Assembly: GCA_036971715.1 (NCBI GenBank)
Contig: JAVHJL010000009.1
Span: forward strand, 496,001-560,000
Length of the DNA: 64,000 nt
Direction of reading: 5' to 3'
Origin: Arthrobotrys musiformis
Taxonomy: Eukaryota; Ascomycota; Orbiliomycetes; Orbiliales; Orbiliaceae
Positions 12,161 to 21,866 of this stretch are shown one piece after another; position 1 is the first letter of the stretch; every line of letters begins with the position of its first letter. The notes under the pieces are model-generated. The model searched no databases. It was given only the letters and a program-made list of their open reading frames with translations, and was not told the DNA's origin. The position numbers and the translations under genes were made by a program.

Positions 12161-12180
12161 CCTTGTCGATATTGACAAGG
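12161..12180. repeat. Inverted repeat CCTTGTC-N6-GACAAGG
   Basis: Perfect 7-bp arms flank a 6-base loop (gatatt), which itself is nearly self-complementary. This could be a dimeric protein site or a hairpin. It lies 1.7 kb before the nearest gene start. Confidence 0.6.
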
Positions 12181-13896
12181 CGTAGACACCCTATAATTCG
12201 GGTCTGGTATACTATTCTTATGTGGTTTGTGAGATGATATATTAGGTCAGAGTGGTCAAGCTTCCCAAAAAAGATGCATCGACGAAGTGAGGGAGTGCCC
12301 TTTCGGTTCGATTATTATCGGGCACATGAATTTTAGCTATGGCTCCACCACACCTCCACCTAGGGGCCTCAAGAAAAAGGAACGTGCCTGTGCGAGAATC
12401 TGTCAGTGCATGCGACGCAGAGTGGTGCTTTCGGAGCTTCCATTTCCCCACCTCCATCTCGTTTGTCGAAGCACAACAACCCTGGCATTTTCAACCATTC
12501 CTTGTGTTCATAGCTTCGGGATATGGGAAACCACTGGCAGGCTGCTGGCGGGTACAAAGGACTCCCCGCGAAACAGACGCTAAAGCTAAGAGATGGAATG
12601 GCCATGGAGCAACAGTGTGGCCGAAAGCTGGTGCGATATAGCAACGCTATTGGGGGAAGTCTCAACAAGGCCGCCCTTCCGCCCAGTCTTCTTTTCTTAT
12701 TTCCATTGAAGCTATTCGGCACTATCGAACTGTTACAAAATAAGAGATAGAGCGGGAACATATATATTTCGTGGCCATTAATTATCACTGGCAAATAAGT
12801 TTGATGACTGGGAAATCCTAATTCGGAGCTGTCAGCTTTTTATATATATATATATATCGTTGGGTGTTCGCATGACTCTCGGCCATGAGGCACTGTACTG
12901 GCACTAGTTCATGAAACGAGGAAGCCCCAAACAACTTCGCCTTTTACAAATACCATCGGCCGTTTTTTGCCTTTGAATACCTTGTTATTAATCACGTTTT
13001 CCATTTTTGATACCCTTTTTTTTTTTATTTTTTTTTTTTTACAGTTTCCCTCATTCAGTCTCTCTTACTTTTTTAATTTAGATATAGAGCGGTTGAAGGT
13101 TAGGACAAGAGAAAAAAAACAATTATATCACCGGCGTACGGCACGTACCATCAATCATCCACAAAACCACAAAAGACAACCCCATCTTGACACATTGTTC
13201 AAGGATTCTTTTTTTTTCTTTTCTATTATAGTAAAACCTTACTATAGTTCCGCCGATTATTCCAAAACCTCACTGCCGCTTCCCGTCTTCTTTCTTCTAG
13301 GCAAATGTACTTGAATGTGCGGATGCCTTATCGATTCAAGGCGGCAACTTCAATCCTAGCACAACGGCCATCTGTCAGAACGTATAATATCCCCTGATCA
13401 GACGAAAATATCATACCATCGTATGCATATTTTTCTTGGATCCTGTCAATCAATCCCCTTTCAAATCAATTCTCCTATCTGTATAACATCGGCACCGTTT
13501 GCTTTCTGATACCCAGGCCTTCCTTTTTGTATCATTGGCAAGCATTATTTGTTTCTTTGTATGAGTCGAAGAAGAAACATCGTTTCCTGTCATCGAATTT
13601 AGCTACCTCGCACAGCCGATGACTTGCATGTCCTAGGATAGACAATACTGGCACAGGTGACCTTTGTCTACTCTCGTTCGACCATATATATCTCGAGGAC
13701 ACAGACCCTCGTCGACGATAGCTTCCTTCGCTCTTTGTTCCAAGCTCAAGCTTCTTTCGACATAGCTATTACAAAAGCATTATATCTTACTCTTGGAAGA
13801 TAATCATTATCTTCCTTAGCCCCATCTCTAGCATCCTTTGCTAAGCCTTTTTCGAAATTTCCTTTACTTCTCTTCATCAAGCCCCTGTCGGTCAAA

Positions 13897-16055
13897 ATGT
13901 CTTCATCCACGTCCTCGCTTTCGTCCTTTTCTTCAAGCTCCTCTGGCTTCGTGAAGCCTAAGGTTGCTTTGATTGGCAGCGGAGGGTTGCTTGGAGATGC
14001 TACCTTGACAGCTTTCCTCTCACCAGAGTTCTTTGACCACTTTGAAAAACCTATCAGAGTGTTGACGAGAGATATTGCGCAGCCATTTCCCGTAAATGTA
14101 AGTAGACTGTCGAAAGTTGGAGTTATAGACTAAATCTATAAACTCATGAATATGGGACAAGAACTAATGGAGGCTCTGCTGTTATTATATAGGCCACTTT
14201 CATACGAGTGGATTGGGACGATGACAATGTCGAAGACCATCTGACTCGCTGCCTTCGTGGCGTAAGCGTAGTGGTTAACCTTCTGGGTTGTAAGTATAAC
14301 GTTTAACTCCACATCTCGTATTGCCTGAATCAGATGAGATTGGGTAGATCTCGCTGTAAAATTGTATACTGACAAATGCCGTCTAGATAATCCTGATGCC
14401 TGGGACACCATAACGAGAGCCGTCTGCAGAGTTAAGCCTCAACTATATATCCCTCCCGAGTTGTAAGTTAAACTATTCCATCCTTTCGCACGAAACGGTA
14501 GTTGTATCATGACTTATAACTAATCTTTACTAGTTCCTTTGATCATACTCTATGGGACCCTCGAAGGATACCAATGGCATCCGTCGTTGATGACAAGCGA
14601 CGTCAGACTGAGCTTGCACGAGCAGCAGGGGTTCGCACTGTCCAAATCTTCTGCGGTATCATCATGGAGAATATAATATCCGGACCACATACTGGTGTCG
14701 ACTTCCTTCCTTCCAGGAGACGGATAATGGCTTTAACCTCGGATAATGGTGTTGAGCAACCTGTTTCCTTTACATCATCTTGGGATGTCGGCAAGGCCAT
14801 CGCTGCTGTGTCTACAATGCCAGTGGCGGTTACTCACGGTGACCTCGATCAAGTCCATATCTCTGGCGACACTAGCTCCTGGAGCAAACTAGCAAAGCTT
14901 ATGAATGCACAGCTTCACCCTATGAGTTCTTCTTCCTTCGAATCACAACTCCTTAACCACAATAGCCCCATTGAATACTTCCTTCGGATCGCTGCAGCAG
15001 AAGGCCAGCTTCACTTCCCATCCCCTCAATCATCTCGTTCCCGAAGAGGATTCCCCACAAACCAGAATAGCCTGGTGAATACTTGTTCACTAGGTCCCCA
15101 GCAGTGGGTTAAACTGGCTCAAGTCGTTCGCCATTTTGATAAACATGGTATTTGACAAATTCCCCGCTTTTGAATTTTAATAGCCTTTTTTCTCTTTTTT
15201 GGTTTCCGTTATTGTTCTAGGAAACCTTTATACCCTCTCAAGTTTAGTTTGATCATGGTTTCTATTTTCAACATTCTCATGTTCCCCACTCTTTTCAATC
15301 GATATCATGTCATGTCAAAGCTCTTTTTTTTTTCTTTTTTGTGTTCTTGGTTGGTTTTTACCTTGTTGGTTCAGCGAAATACCCATTTCCATCATACCCA
15401 CTTGTTTTATTTCTTGGTGTTCGAAATCATATCCGGCGTCTCCACTCTGTGTGATTCTGCTTTGCATATCAAGTTGCTTTCTTTAGCTTCGAAATTCTTC
15501 CCAAAAAATGTGATTTAATCAATAATTAGTAACTTATTCTTCTTCTTTCGAATTCTATTTCTAGATAACACTGCATCCCAGCAGCCTGGCACAAGTAGCC
15601 CAGAAGAGGCCTCAAAAGCGACAGAAGCTACTAGCAATAAGAGAAAACGGGGCGGTAGCGACTCCGCCGGCAGCGTTGAAAGCAATAATAACACTCTCTT
15701 CCAAAACTACGACGAGGAGGATCCGAAATTCCGAGGGAAGCTAGTAGGCAACACCGCTACCGCAGAAGTTAAAATCCCACTAGCCTCATCGCTGAATTCG
15801 AAAGCTGGTGGGAACTCCAAGCCTAGATCCTCAACCCTTCGAAGGAGTGCTAGGCTCGTACGGGCGACTACAACACGGGAATCTACAGCCGTGTTGGAAA
15901 GCAGGCCAGTGACCCGCAGCATGACAAAACGGGCCAACGACGATAATAAGACCAAGAATATTAATCAGAATAAGATCAATAAGAATAAGAGTAAGGACAA
16001 TACGAGGGCAGATGCGGTGGCCCTACGGTCAAGCAAGCGGAGACGAGTCGGTTGA
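13897..16055 (+). CDS. NmrA-like NAD(P)-binding protein with basic C-terminal extension
   Basis: Exons 13897-14097, 14193-14289, 14387-14462, 14534-15147 and, after a 417-nt intron, 15565-16055, giving 492 residues. If the last intron is retained, the frame stops at 15155 and gives 331 residues. After a Ser-rich start comes KPKVALIGSGGLLGDATL, a Rossmann strand with a glycine motif of the NmrA/isoflavone-reductase type. PPEFSFDHTLWDPRRIPM and VVDDKRRQTELARAAG follow. Family members are NAD(P) sensors (NmrA) or reductases; the usual Tyr-Lys catalytic pair is not evident. The last exon lacks any ATG near its start, so it needs an upstream exon. It encodes a low-complexity, strongly basic tail with NKRKRGG, RRSARLVRA, TRSMTKR and a terminal SSKRRRVG, all nuclear-localisation-like. 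The Rossmann part is confident; the extension is a splice prediction. Confidence 0.75.
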
Positions 16056-16896
16056 ATCGCAAAAGCAAGTTTTTATTTTATTTTTGCCTGAGAGGATCTT
16101 GCATTGCATTTTTTTTGTCCTGTACCGCGCCTCCCAAGGCCAGGCAGTTGCAGATGCCCATGCGGAGGGCCTGTGCATGTGGAGTCCATGTGTATCGCAT
16201 GGACTCGAATATCAAATCTTGAAGCATTGGCGCTTCAAGGAAAGAGACGGGACACAGAAAGAGAGAGGGATATAGCTCCACCGTATCTTAAAGCTTACAT
16301 AGCTTGGATGTCAGCATCTCGTTCCCACTTACCCCATCGAAAATTTTTTTTATTTTAATCTGTTTTCAATTATCAGACGATACCAAACGAGAATTTGAGA
16401 TTCTTTGTGTTCCCTCCCCAAGTTCGGTTCACGGTTTACTAAAATGGGGGCTGTTGGTCAACTAAGCCCATCGATTACCGGGACTTGGCAGGCACAGCAG
16501 GGTCAGTTCCGACCCACGATCATGCCTTAGCGCCCTATATTTGGAATCCGACGAGGATATATTAGTTATCGGACCACCTGTTTTGTATGTAAGCAATGAC
16601 AGATGGCTTTGTCGAGCTCTGCCAATATATTAGCTAAGGGAAAGTCCAAGAGATTTTTCATGTTTGAGCAGATTATCTGCCGAAGATTTAATATATCGGA
16701 TACTCTACATCAATATCAAGTAACGTTATGATTTGCTTCTGTGATTGGTATTTCTGTCTCTCCGTGAACCGTAAGCAGGGACCACCCCGCCTTTTAACCA
16801 TGAGCTTGTTCCCCCTCCTTCCTCCTCCTCACTTGATTCATTCCGTATGCATGCACCCCGGACTCTCGGATCAATTCCTCTTGCCAAATTTAATAT
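16056..16896. other. Intergenic between convergent genes
   Basis: The 3' flanks of the NmrA-like gene (plus) and the DUF7704 gene (minus) meet here. I see nothing else beyond T-rich and A-rich stretches. Confidence 0.5.
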
Positions 16897-17451
16897 CTAT
16901 TTCACCTTCTTCACAACATCCTCCTTCAGAAGGTTCTCATTGTCCTTCCCAAAGAAACCAAAAAGATACGCAAACCGTATAATATTCATAGCAACAGCTC
17001 CGCCAATATTAACCGCCGCAGCAGTATTCCAAAGCCGAGGGTTTATAAATATATCATACCCTATTCCCATATACGTCGCCCACAGGTGGCCCCAATCAGC
17101 GAGTACGAGGAGGTAGATGAACGATCTCGCGATATGAACCTCCTTCGAAACATTGCAGCAGAGAAATTGGGCTAGACCGGCGAGGAGGAAGACGTTCCCG
17201 AGTGAGAGGATGGCGGCGAGGGAAGCGTCGTCTGGTTGGTATGTGTCTGGGGTCGGCCCGAGGGAGCGTAGGTACTGATGAGGGTATTTGAGAGCGACGA
17301 AACAAGCACACGCTCTTTGGTAACCTGATTAGGTCCGTCTTTGCGAGAACCCTCTGGTTCTTGTGCAATTGTGAGGATATACTTACAGTATAATTGGTTC
17401 GACGTATCCGAATATGATATAAGGGATAGTTGGCATAACATGTTGAGCCAT
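16897..17451 (-). CDS. Small four-helix membrane protein, DUF7704-like
   Basis: Two exons on the minus strand, 17387-17451 and 16897-17314, give 160 residues. The acceptor CCAAAG at 17315 is the only nearby AG that keeps the frame. It yields an N-terminus with YIIFGYVEPIILACACFVAL. Four hydrophobic segments are visible, at about residues 8-31, 53-77, 86-108 and 117-145, with a short basic, Lys-rich C-terminal tail. The FGYVEP motif in the first helix, a Trp-Gly in the third helix and the overall length match the fungal DUF7704 group, often found near fungal secondary-metabolite genes but also alone. The biochemical role is unknown. It is transcribed away from APC10, across an 800-base shared upstream region. 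Confidence 0.72.
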
Positions 17452-18250
17452 CTTGACGAAGACTTCTTCTTTTTTATTATTTCTTGAAGTACAATGTAGT
17501 TACGCAACAGTAGCTTTGTTACAAGTGAGCAATTGATGCAGCGATGCTTCAAAAAAAAGCGTGATGATAATATCGAAGCCGGAAAAAAAGGACCTCAGGT
17601 GTCACAGAAATCTCTAGGGACATTTATACATACACTTCGACGCCTTCAAACCCCGCTCCTTATCTATGTCAGAGTGAGATTTCAACGCTTACGTAGGCCG
17701 GAATTGGTTATTGCTGACAACCTCACATGTCGAATTAAATTCGGGTCGGCGACGCCGATTCGCGAAATCGTGGTCTCCACTACAGCCGCAAAATGTCGCA
17801 TGGTGGTGATCTCGCGCTCTCGCGTGTATCGCGTTCTGATGAATATCAGAGGACGTCGACAGATACTTGAAACCAATACCTGGCTATTCAAGTCCGTGAT
17901 GAGCCCCACAGTGTCAGACAATTGATCCTGTTTCCGTAGCCTTTGAAGTAGTATTCTGACGTTTTGTTCAGCCAGAGACAAGTTGAGCCGGACGCACGCT
18001 TAGAAGGGAGCTATAGCTCACTCGCTAATTTTAAGCCGCGAAAATCAGTGTTTTGCGTGGGCTGGGGAACCGGGTTTCAACATTGGCCGCCATGCCAACG
18101 TCCGACATCTCGAGACAAATATTTCGAGGGCCATCTCGACCTGCTGTAGACCTCATCTCAATCCATCCATCGCTCCACGATATCATTACCTCCCGATAAC
18201 ATCGGCCAATGTATACCTCCTTCTAGACCCGTACCGGCCTGTCCCTCGCG
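17452..18250. other. Divergent promoter region between the DUF7704 gene and APC10
   Basis: An 800-base spacer holds the upstream regions of both divergently transcribed genes. No TATA box or recognisable operator was found. Confidence 0.5.
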
Positions 18251-19643
18251 ATGCCACAGCCACGTCGTGGAGCCACCCGTGGTGGTAGTGGCGCCCAGCC
18301 AGACCCTTCCGTCCCGACCCCAAATAGACGGAGCCGCGTCGTAGCTAACTTCAGCGCGATCCTTGCACGGCGGGGTGCAGCTGGGTTCCGACATATCGGT
18401 GGTCTTGAACCGGCGGAGGACGATACCGACGAGGAATCGGAGTTGGAGGACCTTCAGTTTGGTGAACCTGATGAGATAGAAGGTAATTTAGGGGAAGAAG
18501 AGGAGGAGGAGGATAGCGAAGACCAGTTAGTTCCATTGGACCATGATGAGACAGACGATGAGGAGGAGCAAAGTGAGGAGGGGATAGAGGAAGGAGAGGA
18601 AGAGGAAGAGGAAGAGGAGGAGGTTGAGGGTGAAGAGGAGGAAGAAGAAGAAGAAGAAGACATTGAAGAGGAGGATATTGACGGAGCTGACATTTCCCAT
18701 GACCAAGGTACGTGCCTCAACGCTGATGCCACAACGTCCCCATACCCCCCATAATATACCACCTTAGCCCGCTGAGTCTTCTGGAGAGCTAAGCCGATAT
18801 CACCATCTATTTACCTACCTTTCCATCCATCCCATGACATCCACTCTCTCAACACTCAATCACCTCAAATCATACTAGAATCAAGCTAACCATGAATGCC
18901 CCTGTCGTTACTATCGACCCTGTAGCTACACCATCCCTTGCTGGCTTGAAAGAAATCGGACATCTCGCCTCATGGACTGTCTCTACATCAAAGCCTGGCT
19001 GTGGGGTTGCAGAGCTCCGGTCTGAAGACACCAACCTCTTCTGGCAGTAAGTTCTTCTAGATTAAACGAGTTTTATGGGAGGGAATGTGTGCTAATCTAG
19101 TGTAGGTCTGATGGCCCACAACCTCACTTGATCAATATCCATTTTGCGAAGCGTGTCTTCGTCAAGCGTATTCGTGTATTCCTCGACTACACCCAAGATG
19201 AATCTTACACACCAACTAAGATCGCTATCTACGCTGGGACGGGTTACCATGACCTCCAGGAAGTCTGTATCCTCGAGTTCCACCAGCCTAATGGATGGCA
19301 AGAAGCCCCGTTGGAGGGCGTTCATGCAGAGTAAGCCCCCTTTCAGCCTTCATATTAAGCTATACGCCGTGTCTAATTTATACTATACAGCGGGATTTTG
19401 CGTACTTTTCTGATCCAAGTCTGCGTCCTCTCCAATCACCAGAATGGCAAAGATACCCATGTCCGCGGTCTTCAAATCTACTCTCCTCTCCAGTATCTTG
19501 AATCTCAGCCGAGCCTTGTTGGTGGGCTGGAACTCGACGAGCCCAATGCTGGTGATGTTAGCAAGCTCTCGCCCATCTGGTTCAATGAAAAGGAAATTCC
19601 CTTCAACACCGTCAAGATGATGTCCGAGCTTGAGCTGCGTTAG
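18251..19643 (+). CDS. apc10: Anaphase-promoting complex subunit 10 (DOC1) with acidic N-terminal exon
   Basis: Exons 18251-18707, 18926-19046, 19106-19330 and 19391-19643 give 351 residues. APC10 is the processivity and substrate co-receptor subunit of the APC/C ubiquitin ligase. The DOC beta-sandwich is clear: LAGLKEIGHLASWTVS, CGVAELR, WQSDGPQPHLINIHF, DESYTPTKIAIYAGTGYHDL and NHQNGKDTHVRGLQIYSP. The first exon encodes a basic start followed by about 90 residues dominated by Glu and Asp, which fungal APC10 proteins commonly carry. The only in-frame joining found uses GTACGTG at 18708 and an acceptor at 18925, a 218-nt intron. That intron contains an ATG at 18892 that is itself in frame with the DOC exon, so a short form without the acidic part is possible. 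The chain ends in Leu-Arg, in the place of the Ile-Arg tail that docks on TPR subunits. A further open, spliced segment follows the TAG stop. Confidence 0.88.
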
Positions 19644-19960
19644 AAAGCGGCCATGCTTCGAAAGATTCATCGAAAGGCTGTTGAGGCACGTGAAGCAGGA
19701 GATGGTAAGTTCATTTTGTTTTGTGGTTGACGCCATGAGAGTCTATTGCTGATAGAAAACTGGAAGGTATCGCTCCTGGCCCTCCCGAAGAAGGCCTAGG
19801 TTCTCAGCAGGAACAGAAAGAGGCTAGGGTTTTGAGAAGGGTTGATCCTGATGAACCAACCCCTCCTCCTGCTCCACGTCCACGGCCGGCCAGCAAGCTA
19901 AACATTTCTGGTAGAATTGAAAGCGAGGATTTTGACCCTCTGATGATGGAACTCCGCTAA
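19644..19960 (+). other. In-frame open segment after the APC10 stop (possible extension or separate small ORF)
   Basis: Directly after the APC10 TAG, the same frame continues open to 19704. It then crosses a normal GT-AG intron (19705-19766) in frame and ends with TAA at 19958-19960, giving 84 residues. An ATG lies at 19653. The peptide is a basic helix-like stretch (AAMLRKIHRKAVEAREAG), then a Pro-rich linker, then a segment ending in DFDPLMMELR. That end resembles the APC10 end KMMSELELR. It may be a stop-codon readthrough tail, a recently split terminal exon, or an independent small protein. I do not recognise the family. Confidence 0.45.
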
Positions 19961-20521
19961 ATTTGCTTTTTACCCGCTGCATGGCCTCTATTGCATTACC
20001 ACAGAGTTTGTTCCGTCAACTTATGAGGGTATTGTAGTCCTTGTTAGTTCTTCTTCTGACACGGTTGCTTTTTTTCTATATAATGGTTCCTTTGATAGAC
20101 ATATTTTATTAGCGTGCATCAAGTCGGCGTTTGGGGCTTTATCCTCCTGTTATGTATTAAATTGGTCGTTTTCTTCGCGATCCATTTGATGGCGTCTATA
20201 CTTTACTCGTGCTACCTATTCAGCCTGTCAAATTATAAAACGGACCTTATCAACATTATCCCACTAGAAAGAGCCATGGGTCTATGTTGCGTATTCGCGT
20301 GACGCTGGCTTACCATACATATTATACACCGATGCACCCAGCTTAGGAACTTATGGAAATTTAGGATTCATTTAGTCGTTCATTCAAAATCATGGTAATT
20401 CTTGTTTGCATGGTAGCGGTAATCTATATAGAATACAATATCTCCAGCCAAACTAGCCGGAGAAGAAAAAAGGATATGGTACCAAAGCAAACAGATATAG
20501 TCAAGTAGACTGTAATGGTGT
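19961..20521. other. Intergenic between convergent genes
   Basis: AT-rich 3' flanks of the APC10 region (plus) and of the isopropylmalate dehydrogenase gene (minus). I see nothing else. Confidence 0.5.
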
Positions 20522-21866
20522 TTAGCTTAAGAGCTTCTTGATCTCTGCAGCGACTGCATCGCCGACTTCGCTTGTATTGTTCTTCCCGCCGATATCGCCG
20601 GTCTTGATGCCCGATTCGATGGTGTTTCTGACAGCGTCTTCGATGGCTTTGGCTTCCTCGTGGAGATTGAGGGAGTATTTTAGGAGCATGGCGATACTAA
20701 GGATCGAGGCGACGGGGTTGACGATTCCCTTGCCTGAGATATCCGGAGCGGAGCCTAAAATCCATCAGTTACATTAGTGTCGGCTTGGGGCCTGGATTCA
20801 GTGTGAAAGGGTCGCATACCGTGAATCGGCTCGTAGACACCGTTGACATTCTTTCCGACTTCTGGGACACCAGATAAACTCGCCGATGGCAGAAGTCCCA
20901 GACTTCCGGGAATGACACTTGCTTCATCGCTGATGATGTCCCCGAACAAATTACTTGTGACAACAATACCATTCAAAGCTCTGGGGTTCTTCAACATCAA
21001 CATGGCAGCTGAATCGATCAAATGGTGACCCAGCTTCACTTGTGGGAATTCCTTCTCCATAACCTCCGTCACTACCTTTCTCCATAATCTCGAGGTAGCG
21101 AGCACGTTCGCCTTATCTAGCGACCAAACGGGCGATGGTGGAGTCTGCTGTAACGCCAGATGCCCGGCGAGTCTTGTGATCCTCTCGATCTCGGCTCTGG
21201 AGTAAGGTTCGATATCGTAGGCGTATCCATCACCCGTATCCTCCTTTCGATCGCCAAAGTAGATACCGCCGGTGAGCTCACGGACGACGCAGAAGTCCAC
21301 ACCTCGTGCGATCTCGGGTTTTAAGGGTGAGTTGTCGAGGAGGGATGGAGCGGCGAAGTTACATGGGCGGAGGTTGCCGAATGTTGCGAGTTCTTTGCGG
21401 AGTTTGAGGAGACCCTGTTCGGGACGGACGGCACCGGTACCCCATTCCTAGACAGACTCGTTAGGCCTTTTCCCCCATATATTTAAAAGAGTGGGAGTTT
21501 ATGACATACTGGGCCTCCGACGGCACCTAGGAAGACTGCATCTGCGGATTTACAGGCGGAGAGGACCTCGTCGGTTAATGGTGAGCCGGTGGCATCTATC
21601 GAAGCCTGTGTCATACACCGTTAGGATATGATGTTTTTATCAAAAACAGAACAGTAAGAACTGAAGCTTACACCGCCGATAAGGTGATCTTGGAACTCGA
21701 ATTGGATCGAAGGTCTCGCCTCAGACACAGCCTTTAATGTCTTGATGGCTTCTTTTGTGACCTGTGGGTTGTTATTAGCGGTCTTATTCCCTGCAGTTGG
21801 GCAGTGAGATTGACGTACCTCGGGACCGCAATGGTCACCAGCCAGAACTACGATTTTATATGCCAT
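20522..21866 (-). CDS. leu2: 3-isopropylmalate dehydrogenase (leucine biosynthesis)
   Basis: Five exons on the minus strand, 21819-21866, 21672-21761, 21510-21605, 20820-21447 and 20522-20754, encode 364 residues, the usual length. The enzyme oxidatively decarboxylates 3-isopropylmalate with NAD+ in the third step of leucine synthesis. Visible signatures: YKIVVLAGDHCGPEV at the start, ADAVFLGAVGGP, VRPEQGLLKLRKEL and VVRELTGGIYFGDR. The metal and substrate-binding Asp residues lie in NLFGDIISDEASVIPGSLGLLPSASL, and YEPIHGSAPDISGKGIVNPVASILS follows. GDxCGPEV is a slight variant of the common GDGIGPEV-type start, and the same Cys-containing form occurs in other fungi. No targeting peptide is seen. 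No clear Leu3-type CCGGNNCCGG element was found in the first 400 bases upstream. Confidence 0.96.

Larger units (their letters stand above)
8529..13896. other. 5.4 kb intergenic region without a supported gene
   Basis: Only short, overlapping, low-quality frames are present, none with a recognisable domain. Contents: a CATATGGCCATATG palindrome at 11555-11568, a GT microsatellite at 12035-12054, two neighbouring hairpins at 12126-12140 and 12161-12180, a TA run at 12841-12857, and T-rich tracts from about 13010. The T-tract ending in ACAG at 13041-13044 looks like a 3' splice site of a possible leader intron for the NmrA-like gene. Relics of old mobile elements cannot be excluded. Confidence 0.5.

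Noticed and set aside
18454..18762. 102-residue minus-strand poly-Ser frame
   Set aside because: It is the antisense of the GAG/GAA-rich acidic exon of APC10.
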